From NCBI RefSeq assembly GCF_023953935.1, contig NZ_JAMLIW010000001.1, forward strand, positions 124,001 through 188,000: a DNA stretch of 64,000 nt. Direction: 5' to 3'. Made by a program: the position numbers and the translations under genes. The notes under the pieces were generated by a model that was not told where the DNA came from, did no database searches, and saw only the letters and a program-made list of their open reading frames with translations. Source of the stretch: Thermomonas sp. (GTDB taxonomy: Bacteria > Pseudomonadota > Gammaproteobacteria > Xanthomonadales > Xanthomonadaceae). Shown here one piece after another: positions 8,436 through 17,800 of this stretch. The first letter of the stretch is position 1, and each line of letters begins with the position of its first letter.

Positions 8436-9530
8436 ATGTCCCAGTCAGACGCCACCTTGAAGCACGACGATGGATCGCTGCATGAACCCGCGCCGCAGGC
8501 GGGTCTGGCAAGCCTGTCGCCGGCCTATTTCGGCATGGTCATGGCCACCGGCATCGTCTCGCTGGCCGCGTGGATGCGCGGCTGGCCACGGCTGGCGGAA
8601 TTCCTGTTCGCCCTGAATCTTGCGGTCTACGTGCTGCTGTGGGTGCTGTACCTGCTGCGGCTGTTCCGCCACCCGCGTAGCTTTCTCGGCGATTTGTTCG
8701 ACCACCTGCTGGGCCCGGCCTTTTTCACCGTGGTCGCCGCCACCGGCGTTTTGGGCTCGCAGTTCCTGCTGCTGGACTCGGCGCTGCGCGCCAGCTGGAT
8801 ACTGTGGACGCTGGCGATCGCGCTGTGGCTGGTGCTGACCTACACCATTTTCACCGTGCTCACGGTCAAGGAAAACAAGCCCACGCTGGATCGCGGCATC
8901 AGCGGTGGCTGGCTGCTGGCGGTGGTAGCTACCCAGTCGCTGACCGTCCTGAGCGCGCTGCTGGCCGCGCGCACCGGGCAGCCGTGGAAGCTGGAGCTCA
9001 ATTATTTCGCGCTGTCGATGTGGCTGTGGGGCGGGATGCTCTACATCTGGATGATGTCGCTGATCTTCTACCGCTACACCTTCTTCCGCTTCCAGCCGCA
9101 CGATCTGTCGCCGCCGTACTGGATCAACATGGGCGCGATGGCCATCTCCACCCTGGCCGGCTCGTTGCTGATCCTCAACGCGGATGAAGCGCCGTTTTTG
9201 ACCTCGGTGCTGCCCTTCATCAAGGGCTTCACGGTGTTCTACTGGGCCACCGGCACCTGGTGGATCCCGATGCTGCTGGTGCTGGGCGTCTGGCGCCACA
9301 TCTACAAGCGCTTCCCGCTGCGCTACGACCCGCTGTACTGGGGCGCGGTGTTCCCGCTGGGCATGTACGCGGCCTGCACCCACCAGCTGGCACTGGCGAT
9401 GAAACTGGATTTCCTCGACCCGATCCCGGACCTGTTCTTCGCCGCCGCGATCGTCGCCTGGACCGCCACCTTCCTCGGCGCCCTGCGGCGCGGCGCGCAA
9501 TCGCTGCTGGCGCTGCGGGCTGCGGGCTGA
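8436..9530 (+). CDS. TehA/SLAC1-family (TDT) transporter
   Basis: A 364-residue inner-membrane protein of the tellurite-resistance/dicarboxylate transporter (TDT) family, which includes TehA, Mae1 and the plant anion channel SLAC1. About ten membrane helices are visible, beginning with SPAYFGMVMATGIVSLAAW, a typical TDT first helix. The family moves monovalent and dicarboxylic anions; the substrate here is not known. Start: ATG 8436 (MSQSDATL); no clear Shine-Dalgarno. A perfect FNR box lies 74 bases upstream, and the gene converges with narK, so an anaerobic anion (nitrite, nitrate or C4-dicarboxylate) channel is a reasonable inference. Confidence 0.85.
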   Translation: MSQSDATLKHDDGSLHEPAPQAGLASLSPAYFGMVMATGIVSLAAWMRGWPRLAEFLFALNLAVYVLLWVLYLLRLFRHPRSFLGDLFDHLLGPAFFTVVAATGVLGSQFLLLDSALRASWILWTLAIALWLVLTYTIFTVLTVKENKPTLDRGISGGWLLAVVATQSLTVLSALLAARTGQPWKLELNYFALSMWLWGGMLYIWMMSLIFYRYTFFRFQPHDLSPPYWINMGAMAISTLAGSLLILNADEAPFLTSVLPFIKGFTVFYWATGTWWIPMLLVLGVWRHIYKRFPLRYDPLYWGAVFPLGMYAACTHQLALAMKLDFLDPIPDLFFAAAIVAWTATFLGALRRGAQSLLALRAAG

Positions 9531-9556
9531 GCGCGACGGTTCAGGCGCTTTCCCGA

Positions 9557-10975
9557 CTACGCCTTCGCGCCGCGCTTGCGCGCCGCTTCCGCCGCCGCAG
9601 CCGCCGCCTGCGCGGCCTGCTGCGCGGCGTCGGCAGCAGCTTGGGCGTGGCGGGCGGCTTCCTGCGCGGCCATGATTTCCGGCAGGTCGGTGTCTGCAAC
9701 CAGCTCCGGATGGCGGGCGCGGTTGGCGCGCAGGATGGCGAAGTGCATCCACAGCAGGTTGGTCAGGGCGATCGCAAACAGCAGCATGAAGCAGCTGGAC
9801 CAGATGCCGACCAGATCGTTCATCACGCCGAAGGCGATCGGCAGGACGAAGCCGCCGAGGCCACCGATCATGCCGACCACGCCACCCACCGAACCGACGT
9901 GCTTGGGGTAGTAGGTCGGAATGTGCTTGAACACGGCGGCCATGCCCAGCGACATCACGAAGCCGAGGATGAACAGCACGATCGCGCGTTCCAGCATGGT
10001 CGGCGCGATGGTGAAGGCGATCGGCCCCTTGATGCCTTCGATCACGTAGTGGGTGTTCGGGTAGGACAGCAGGAACAGGCCGACCATGCACACCGAAAAC
10101 GAGATGTACATGATCTTGCGGGCGCCGTAGCGGTCGGCCATGACGCCGCCGAAGGCGCGGAAGATGGTGGCCGGGAGGCCGAAACTGGCTGCCAGCATGC
10201 CGGCGGTGGCGATGTCGACCTTGTACACGCCCATGTAATAGCGCGGCAGCCACGAGGTCAGGGCGACGAAGCCGCCGAACACCAGGAAGTAGTACAGCGA
10301 GAACCGCCAGACCTGCAGGTTGCCCAGCGGGGCGAGGCGCTCCTTGAGTGAGGCCGGCTGGCCCGCGGTTGCGGGATCCTTCGGGGCCGGCTCGGCCAGC
10401 AGGTAGAACAGCACGGCGGTGACAAGGACTGCGGTGGCATAGACGTTGATCGCCTGGCGCCAGTCCATCACCGCCAGCAGCAGCGGTGCGCCGAAGCTGG
10501 TGACGGCGGCGCCGACGTTGCCCATGCCGAACAGGCCCAGCGCGGTGCCCTGCTTCTCGCGCGGGAACCAGGCCGACACATAGACCACGCCGATCGAGAA
10601 GGTGCCGCCGGCCAGCCCCAGCCCGAGGCCCAGCGCCAGCATCATCGGGTAGCTGCTTGCATGCGGCAAGGCATAGGCGAAGCCCGCCACCACCAGCATG
10701 GCCAGGGCAAACACCCGGCGCCCGCCGATCATTTCCGACCAGATCCCGAGGATCGGCCGGCTGATCGAGCCGGTCAGCACCGGGGTGGCCACCAGCAGGC
10801 CGAACTGGGTATCGGACAAGCCCAATTCTTCCTTGAGCTTCATGCCGATGATCGAAAAGACCACCCAGATGGCGAAGCAGACGCCGAAGGCAAAGGTGCT
10901 CAGCCACAGCGCCCGCTGGCGGCGTGCGTTGCTGATCTCGACGTGCTCTTGCATGGTCGCGTTTCCGTTTGTCAT
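9557..10975 (-). CDS. narK: Nitrate/nitrite transporter NarK
   Basis: Major-facilitator transporter for nitrate uptake (with proton or in exchange for nitrite) at the inner membrane. The 472-residue protein has 12 predicted helices and the nitrate signature glycine-rich segments (GLALGLGLGLAGGTFSIGVVY near helix 5, split here by context; GSVGGVVGMIGGLGGF near helix 11). The C-terminal 45 residues form an unusual Ala/Gln-rich tail (QAAADAAQQAAQAAAAAAEA). Alternative start: ATG 10954, which has a weak GGAA upstream. Last gene of the moa-nar block; 38 bases after the parvulin gene. Confidence 0.94.
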   Translation of the reverse strand: MTNGNATMQEHVEISNARRQRALWLSTFAFGVCFAIWVVFSIIGMKLKEELGLSDTQFGLLVATPVLTGSISRPILGIWSEMIGGRRVFALAMLVVAGFAYALPHASSYPMMLALGLGLGLAGGTFSIGVVYVSAWFPREKQGTALGLFGMGNVGAAVTSFGAPLLLAVMDWRQAINVYATAVLVTAVLFYLLAEPAPKDPATAGQPASLKERLAPLGNLQVWRFSLYYFLVFGGFVALTSWLPRYYMGVYKVDIATAGMLAASFGLPATIFRAFGGVMADRYGARKIMYISFSVCMVGLFLLSYPNTHYVIEGIKGPIAFTIAPTMLERAIVLFILGFVMSLGMAAVFKHIPTYYPKHVGSVGGVVGMIGGLGGFVLPIAFGVMNDLVGIWSSCFMLLFAIALTNLLWMHFAILRANRARHPELVADTDLPEIMAAQEAARHAQAAADAAQQAAQAAAAAAEAARKRGAKA

Positions 10976-11013
10976 ATTGCGGGGGCAGGAGGACGCGGCG
11001 TGCGGGAACTCGC

Positions 11014-11922
11014 TCAGCCGGCTTCCGCCTCGATTTCGGCCAGTCCACGCACCTCGAAGCGCTCCTGCAGGGTTTGCAGATAGAGCTGCAGCTCGCGCTG
11101 GCGCACTTGCAGTTCAAGGTAGTCCGAGATGCGCGCGCGGGCTTGATCGAACGCAAGCTTTTCGCCGGCGGCGATCGCATCCACGCACACCACGTGGTAG
11201 CCCCAGCGTGACTCCACCGGGAAGGCGGCAAGGCCTTCGCGCAGGCGGAACACCTGCCGATCGAACTCCGGCGTGGTCTGGCCGCGTTCCAGCCAGCCCA
11301 AGTCGCCGCCTTCTTCCTTCGAGGGGCAATCGGAATGGCGCAGCGCGAAGTCGGCGAACAGGTGCGGCTGCAATTTCAGCTCACCGATCATCTTTTCGGC
11401 GCGGGCGCGGGCATCGAAGCGGCCGTTGACATCATCGGCCGCGGCCCCGCACAGGATGTGGCGCAGGCGGATCCGGTCGGGCGCGTGGAAGCGCTCCGGA
11501 TTCTGCTCGTAATAGCGCAGGCAGTCGTCTTCGCTGGGGACGCGGTTTTCCACCTCGCGTTCCAGCAGGACGCGGATGCAGGCTTCCTCGACCGCCTCGC
11601 CACCGCCAGCGTCCACTTCGTCCTGCAACCCGAGCCGTTCGACCTCGCGCCGCAGCAGTTCGCGCACCACCAAGGCACGCGCCGCATCGGCGCGTGATTG
11701 CTCGGGTTTCATCGCACGGTGGAACTGCATTTCCCGCGCAATTTCGGCTTCGCTGATGGCGGTGTCGCCCACCGACAGATAGCTCGGCGCCGCCTGCCCC
11801 AGCGTGCGCGGGCCCTCGCCCGCATCGTCGTGATGATGCGCGTGGGCTTCCTGCGCCACCGAATTGCCTGAATCGATGACGGTGATCGGCAGCTCGCGGC
11901 TGCCCGGCTTGCGCTCGCCCAT
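11014..11922 (-). CDS. Parvulin-type peptidyl-prolyl isomerase of the nar operon
   Basis: A 302-residue protein with an N-terminal SurA/NifM-like helical region and a parvulin PPIase domain at about residues 145-245 (RIRLRHILCG..., FADFALRHSDCPS, GGDLGWLERGQ..., VESRWGYHVVCVDA). There is no signal peptide, so it acts in the cytoplasm, as NarGH assembly requires. The N-terminus carries a histidine-rich stretch (HAHHHDD, about residues 27-33) that could bind metal. RBS AGGAG eight bases before ATG lies within the end of narI. Related genes follow narGHJI in several proteobacteria; a role in folding nitrate reductase is inference from context. Confidence 0.85.
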   Translation of the reverse strand: MGERKPGSRELPITVIDSGNSVAQEAHAHHHDDAGEGPRTLGQAAPSYLSVGDTAISEAEIAREMQFHRAMKPEQSRADAARALVVRELLRREVERLGLQDEVDAGGGEAVEEACIRVLLEREVENRVPSEDDCLRYYEQNPERFHAPDRIRLRHILCGAAADDVNGRFDARARAEKMIGELKLQPHLFADFALRHSDCPSKEEGGDLGWLERGQTTPEFDRQVFRLREGLAAFPVESRWGYHVVCVDAIAAGEKLAFDQARARISDYLELQVRQRELQLYLQTLQERFEVRGLAEIEAEAG

Positions 11923-11925
11923 GGT

Positions 11926-12630
11926 TCAGCTCCTCGGCCCGTAGCGCAGCCCGGGCTGGCGCCGGCGCACGACCTGATACGGCCGCCACAGGTAGCTCAG
12001 CGGGATGCTCCAGATGTGCACGAGGCGGGTGAACGGGGTCACCAGGAACAGGGTCAGGCCGAGGATGATGTGGGCCTTGTATACCCAGTGCACGCCGGAG
12101 ATCAGCTCGGCCGCGCCGCCGCGGAAGGTGGCGATGCGCTGCGCCCAGTCGGCCAGCAGCGTCATCACGCTGCCGTCGAGGTGGTGCGCAGACTGGAAGA
12201 TGGTGCTCAGCCCGAGCAGCAGCTGCGCCATCAGCATCGCCAGCAACAGCACGTTGCGCCAGTTGTCGGTGGCGCGGATGCGCGGGTTGAACAGGTGCCG
12301 CCACATCAGGATCACCATGCCGATCAGGCACAGGACGCCGAAGGTGCCGCCCACCACCATCGCCAGCATTTGCTTGTTTTCCTGGCTGATGAAAATCGAG
12401 TAGATCGAATGCGGGGTCAGCAGGCCGACGATGTGGCCGCCCAGCACCACCAGGATGCCGACGTGGAACAGGTTGCTGCCGATCCGCATGCCGCGGCTGG
12501 ACAAGAGCTGGCTGGAACCGCTGCGCCACGTGTACATCGAGTGGTCGAAGCGGACCAGGCTGCCGACGAAGAACACCGCCATGGCGATGTAGGGATAGAT
12601 CTGGAACCAGAAGACGTCGAAATAGCTCAT
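11926..12630 (-). CDS. narI: Respiratory nitrate reductase gamma subunit (cytochrome b)
   Basis: Membrane anchor of NarGHI; oxidises quinol and passes electrons through two b hemes to NarH. The 234-residue protein has five membrane helices. All four heme ligands are present at the E. coli positions: His56 and His66 (FHVGILVVLGGH) and His187 and His205 (AHIILGLTLF...RLVHIW). The start is ATG 12630, overlapping the narJ stop by four bases (ATGA); longer frames upstream are not conserved. Confidence 0.97.
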   Translation of the reverse strand: MSYFDVFWFQIYPYIAMAVFFVGSLVRFDHSMYTWRSGSSQLLSSRGMRIGSNLFHVGILVVLGGHIVGLLTPHSIYSIFISQENKQMLAMVVGGTFGVLCLIGMVILMWRHLFNPRIRATDNWRNVLLLAMLMAQLLLGLSTIFQSAHHLDGSVMTLLADWAQRIATFRGGAAELISGVHWVYKAHIILGLTLFLVTPFTRLVHIWSIPLSYLWRPYQVVRRRQPGLRYGPRS

Positions 12631-13304
12631 GGCTGCACCTGGCGTTGGGCGGTGGCGGGGCGGCGGGTCGGTGGCGCGCAGTCTTCGGATGGCGCATCGG
12701 CGCCGAAGCGCACCGCCTCCTCTTCCCACAGCCGATCCATTTCCTCGTTGGTGTCGTCGCGCGGCTCTTCGCTGGCGCGGCGGCGCAGCGGGCCGAGGTC
12801 GAGCTTGCCGTCGGCCAGTTCGACCAGCAGTTCCAGCAGCAGCGCGTACGGGCTGCCGCGTTCGCCGGCGCGTGCGGCCAGCAGGCCGACGATGTGGGCG
12901 ACGTGATGCAACCAGTCGCGGGCTTCCTCGGCCGGCCGCTGGCTGAGGTATTCCAGCAGCAGCGGCAGGTAGTCCGGCAGCTCCCGCGCCGACAGCTCGA
13001 AGCCGTTCTTGCGGTAGGTGTTGATCAGATCGACCATGGCCTGGCCGCGATCGCGGGATTCGCCATGGATGTGCTCGAACAACAGCAGGCTCATGCTGCG
13101 GCCGCGGTCGAACAAGCTCAGCCAGCGGTCCTGCGCGTCGAGCGGATCGGTGTCGAGCAGGCCGCGAACGAAACCGACGAGCTGCGCACGCCGCGCTTTC
13201 GACAAACCCGGATCGTCGGCAGCCGCCAGCAGCTCGTCACCGTGCTGCCAAAGCGCGTCCTGCGGATAGTCCAGCAGCACGCCCACCAGCTTGAGCAGGC
13301 TCAT
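12627..13304 (-). CDS. narJ: Nitrate reductase assembly chaperone NarJ
   Basis: NarJ (TorD/DmsD-like family) binds apo-NarG in the cytoplasm, holds NarGH until molybdenum cofactor is inserted and NarI attachment occurs; it is not part of the mature enzyme. The 225-residue, mainly helical product has the family pattern LLDYPQ..., RSMSLLLFEHIHGESRDRGQAM, and ELPDYLPLLLEYLS. The C-terminal 45 residues are charged and low in structure. It overlaps narH and narI by four bases each, so all are translationally coupled. Confidence 0.95.
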   Translation of the reverse strand: MSLLKLVGVLLDYPQDALWQHGDELLAAADDPGLSKARRAQLVGFVRGLLDTDPLDAQDRWLSLFDRGRSMSLLLFEHIHGESRDRGQAMVDLINTYRKNGFELSARELPDYLPLLLEYLSQRPAEEARDWLHHVAHIVGLLAARAGERGSPYALLLELLVELADGKLDLGPLRRRASEEPRDDTNEEMDRLWEEEAVRFGADAPSEDCAPPTRRPATAQRQVQP

Positions 13305-14845
13305 TCGAGCACCTCGGTTTTCTCCTGCCGATTCGGGTGCACTGAGTAGCGGGCGGTCTTGCGCTGGGTGAACAGATCGGCCGGGGTATCGCCGCTGCAG
13401 CCATTGCCCCAGCTGAACCCGCAGCCGCCGCGTTCGCCGAAGGCGTCATTGGCGTATTCGCGATGCGCGGTCGGAATGACGAAGCGGTCCTCGTAATTGG
13501 CGATCGCCAGATAGCGGTACATGTCCTCGGCCTGGGCCACGGTCAGCCCGGCCTGCTCCAGCACCTTGGTGTCCTCGACGCCATCGACGTTGCGGGCACG
13601 GCGCCAGGCGCGCATCGCCATCATCCGCTCCAGCGCGCGGATCACCGGGGCTTCGTCGCCGGCGGTGAGCATGTTGGCCAGATAGCGCACCGGGATGCGC
13701 AAGGACGCCACGTCCGGCAATTCGCCGTTCATGCCGACGCGGCCACGCTCGGCTGCGGACTGGATCGGCGACAGCGGCGGCACGTACCAGACCATCGGCA
13801 AGGTGCGGTATTCCGGATGCAGCGGCAGCGCCAGCTTCCAGTCGATCGCGAGCTTGTAGGTGGGCGAAATCTTCGCCGCCTCCAGCCAGTTGTCGGGGAT
13901 GCCTTCCTTGCGCGCCGCCTCGATCACCTTCGGGTCGAACGGGTCGAGGAAGATGTCCAGATGCGCCTGGTACAGATCTTTCTCGGCCGGCACCGAGGCT
14001 GCTTCCTGGATCCGGTCGGCGTCATACAGCAGCACGCCGAGGTAGCGGATGCGGCCGACGCAGGTTTCCGAGCACACGGTCGGCTCGCCCATCTCGATGC
14101 GCGGGTAGCAGAAGATGCACTTTTCGGATTTGCCCGACTTCCAGTTGTAGTAGATCTTCTTGTAGGGGCAGGCCGAGACGCACATGCGCCAGCCACGGCA
14201 CTTGTCCTGATCGATCAGGACGATGCCGTCTTCCTCGCGCTTGTAGATCGCGCCGGACGGACACGCCGACACGCAGGCCGGGTTCAGGCAGTGCTCGCAC
14301 AGCCGCGGCAGGTACATCATGAAGGTCTTTTCGAAGGCGCCGTAGATCTCCTTCTGCACGCCGTCGAAATTGCGGTCCTTGGCGCGCTTGGCGAACTCGG
14401 TGCCGAGGATCTCCTCCCAGTTCGGACCCCAGTGGATCTTCTGCATGCGCTCCCCGGAGATCAGGGAACGCGGGCGCGCGGTCGGCTGGTGCCTGGAATC
14501 CGGCGCTTCGTGCAGGTGCTGGTAGTCGAAATCGAACGGCTCGTAGTAGTCGTCGATCTGCGGCAGGTCGGGATTGGCGAAGATCTTCGACAGCATCCGC
14601 CAGCGGCCGCCGGCCTTGGGAACCAGCTTGCCGGCCTTGGTGCGCACCCAGCCGCCGTTCCACTTGTCCTGATTTTCCCATTCCTTGGGATAGCCGATGC
14701 CGGGCTTGGTTTCGACGTTGTTGAACCAGGCGTACTCGACGCCCTCGCGGCTGGTCCAGACGTTCTTGCAGGTGATCGAACAGGTGTGGCAGCCGATGCA
14801 CTTGTCCAGGTTCAGCACCATCGCGATTTGTGCACGGACCTTCAT
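13301..14845 (-). CDS. narH: Respiratory nitrate reductase beta subunit (Fe-S)
   Basis: Electron-transfer subunit of cytoplasmic NarGH with three [4Fe-4S] and one [3Fe-4S] cluster. The 514-residue protein shows the cysteine groups CIGCHTCSITC, CEHCLNPACVSACP, CRGWRMCVSACP (Trp replacing one Cys, the hallmark of the 3Fe cluster) and CIFCYPRIE...CSETCVG. ATG 14845 matches the family N-terminus (MKVRAQIAMVLNLDKC) and overlaps the narG stop by one base (TGATG). Overlaps narJ by four bases. Confidence 0.98.
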   Translation of the reverse strand: MKVRAQIAMVLNLDKCIGCHTCSITCKNVWTSREGVEYAWFNNVETKPGIGYPKEWENQDKWNGGWVRTKAGKLVPKAGGRWRMLSKIFANPDLPQIDDYYEPFDFDYQHLHEAPDSRHQPTARPRSLISGERMQKIHWGPNWEEILGTEFAKRAKDRNFDGVQKEIYGAFEKTFMMYLPRLCEHCLNPACVSACPSGAIYKREEDGIVLIDQDKCRGWRMCVSACPYKKIYYNWKSGKSEKCIFCYPRIEMGEPTVCSETCVGRIRYLGVLLYDADRIQEAASVPAEKDLYQAHLDIFLDPFDPKVIEAARKEGIPDNWLEAAKISPTYKLAIDWKLALPLHPEYRTLPMVWYVPPLSPIQSAAERGRVGMNGELPDVASLRIPVRYLANMLTAGDEAPVIRALERMMAMRAWRRARNVDGVEDTKVLEQAGLTVAQAEDMYRYLAIANYEDRFVIPTAHREYANDAFGERGGCGFSWGNGCSGDTPADLFTQRKTARYSVHPNRQEKTEVLE

Positions 14846-17800
14846 CACACCACCTCCTGTGCGGACGCCGGCACCGCCTCGCCATCCAGCCAATCGACTT
14901 TCTTCATCTTGCGCACGATCACGAACTCGTCACGGTTGCTGCCCACCGTGCCGTAGTAGTTGAAGCCGTAGGCGAACTGGGCATAGCCACCGATCATGTG
15001 GGTGGGCTTTTGCACCACGCGGGTCACCGAGTTGTGGATGCCGCCGCGGGTGCCAGTGATCTCCGAGCCCGGGATGTTGATGATGCGTTCCTGCGCGTGG
15101 TACATCATCGCCATGCCGTTCATCACGCGCTGGCTGACCACCGCGCGGGCGGCAATCGCGCCGTTGACGTTGAACAGTTCGATCCAGTCGTTGTCCTCGA
15201 TCCCGGCCTCGCGCGCATCGTCCTCGCTGATCCACACGATCGGGCCACCGCGCGAGAGGGTCTGCATGATCAGGTTGTCGGAATAGGTACTGTGGATGCC
15301 CCACTTCTGGTGCGGGGTGATCCAGTTCAGCACGATCTCCTTGTTGCCGTTGCTGCGCTGGTTGAGCAGCGGCTGCACGGTCTTGGTATCGACCGGTGGG
15401 CGGTACTGCATGAAGCCCTCGCCGAACGCGATCATCCACTCGTGGTCCATGTAGAACTGCTGGCGGCCGGTGACGGTGCGCCACGGAATATGCTCGTGGA
15501 CATTGGTGTAGCCGGCGTTGTAGCTGACGTGCTCGTCTTCCAGGCCTGACCAGGTGGGGCTGGAGATGATCTTGCGCGGCTGCGCCTGGATGTCGCGGAA
15601 GCGGATCGCCTCGTGCTCCTTGCCCTCCGCCAGATGCGTGTGGCTGCGCCCGGTGAACTTGCCCAGCGCCTCCCACGCTTTCACCGCGACGTGGCCATTG
15701 GTCTCGGGAGCGAGGTGCAATACGCACTCGGCCGCGTCGATCGCCGACAGCATGTTCGGGCGCCCCTTGCTGACGCCTTCCTCGCGCACGCGATGGTTGA
15801 GCTCACCGAGGAATTCCACTTCATCCTTGGTATCCCAGTTGATGCCCTTGCCGCCATTGCCCTGCGCATCCAGCAGCGGCCCCAGCGAGGTGAACTTCTT
15901 GTAGATATCGCGGTAATCGCGCTCGACCACCGCGACCGCCGGCATCGTCTTGCCCGGGATCGGCTCGCACTCGCCCTTCTTCCAGTCGGCGACAACGGGC
16001 ATCGCCAGTTCATTGGGCGTGTCGTGCAGGGTCGGCACCAGCACCACGTCCTTGACGACCTCCAGCACGCCCGGCGCCATGTCGCTGACGGTCCTGGCCA
16101 CGCCCTTGAAGATGTCCCAGTCGCTGCGCGCTTCCCAAGCCGGGTCCACCGCCTTCGACAGCGGGTGGATGAACGGATGCATGTCCGAAGTGTTGAGGTC
16201 GTTCTTCTCGTACCAGGTCGCGGTCGGCAGCACCACGTCGGAGTAAAGGGCTGTGGTGCACATGCGGAAGTCGAGCGTCACCAGCAGGTCGAGCTTGCCT
16301 TCCGGCGCCTGGTCATGCCACTTCACGTCTTCCGGCTTGACCGCGCCGCGCTCGCCCAGATCCTTGCCCTGCAAGCCATGCTTGGTTCCAAGCATGTGCC
16401 GCAGCATGTACTCGTGGCCCTTGCCGGAACTGCCGAGCAGGTTCGAACGCCAGACGAACATCACCCGCGGGAAATTCTTCGGCGCGTCCGGATCGGCATA
16501 GGCGAAATCCATCGCCCCGCTCTTGAGCTGACTCGCCACGAACTCCGGAACCGCCATCCCGGCGCCCTCGGCCGCCTTGGCGATGCCCAGCGGGTTCCGA
16601 TCCAGCTGCGGCGCGCTGGGCAACCAGCCCATCCGGATCGCCTTGAGGTTGAAATCGGCCTGACTGCCGCTGTACTTGGCCGGATCGGCCAGCGGCGACA
16701 GCAGTTCGCTGATCTCGACCTTTTCGTAGCGCCATTGATCCGAGTTGAAGTAGTAGTACGAGGTGCCGTTCATGTGCCGCGGCGGCTTGCTCCAGTCAAG
16801 GCCGAACGCCACCGGCAGCCAGCCGGTCTGCGGACGCAGCTTTTCCTGCCCGACGTAATGCGCCCAACCGCCGCCGGTCTGGCCCACGCAACCGCACATC
16901 ATCAACATGTTGATGAGGCCGCGGTAGTTCATGTCGTTGTGGAACCAGTGGTTCATGCCGGCGCCGACAATGATCATGCTGCGACCGCCGGTCTTGGCGG
17001 CGGTACTGGCGAACTCGCGGGCGATCTCGATCACGTCCGCGCGCGGCACGCCGGTGATGATTTCCTGCCAGGCCGGCGTGCCCGGCAGGTTGTCGTCATA
17101 ACTCGACGCCACGTTGCCGCCGCCGAACCCGCGATCGACGCCGTATTGCGCCAGCAGCAGGTCATAGACGGTGGCGACCATCCATTCCCTGCCATCGGCC
17201 AGGGTCAGCTTGCGCACCGGGATGTTGCGCTCGAGGATGTCATCGAACTTGGCGGCGGTGAAACGGTCGTGCACGACCCCGCCGAAGTACGGGAAGCTGA
17301 CCGCGGCCATGCCGTCGTTGCCGTCCTTGAACGACAGCAGCAAGCGGGTCTCGCGGCCGGAGGCGTCTTTTTCCTCGATGTTCCACTTGCCTTTTTCGCC
17401 CCAGCGGAAACCGACCGAACCGTTGGGCACGACCACCTGCCCGCTGAGCTCATCGAACGCCAGCGTCTTCCACTCGGGATTGTTGCTTTCACCCAGCCCG
17501 CCCAGATCCGAAGCACGCAGGAAGCGCTCCGCGACCACGCGACCATCGGCGCGCTGTTCGAGGCGCACCAGCATCGGCATGTCGGTCGTTTTCCGGCAAT
17601 AGTCGACGAAGTACGGCGTCGGCTTGTCGACGTGGAATTCCTTCAGGATCACGTGGCCGAAGGCAAACGCCAGCGCCGCATCGGTGCCCTGCTTGGGGTG
17701 CAGCCAGTGGTCGCACAGCTTGGCGACTTCCGCGTAATCCGGGGTGATGGCGACGGTCTTGGTGCCGTTGTAGCGGGACTCGGTGAAGAAATGCGCATCC

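Noticed and set aside
8445-11231. A 928-codon minus-strand frame spanning the TehA-like gene, narK and part of the parvulin
   Set aside because: It crosses convergent genes and shows no homology; narK in another frame is complete.
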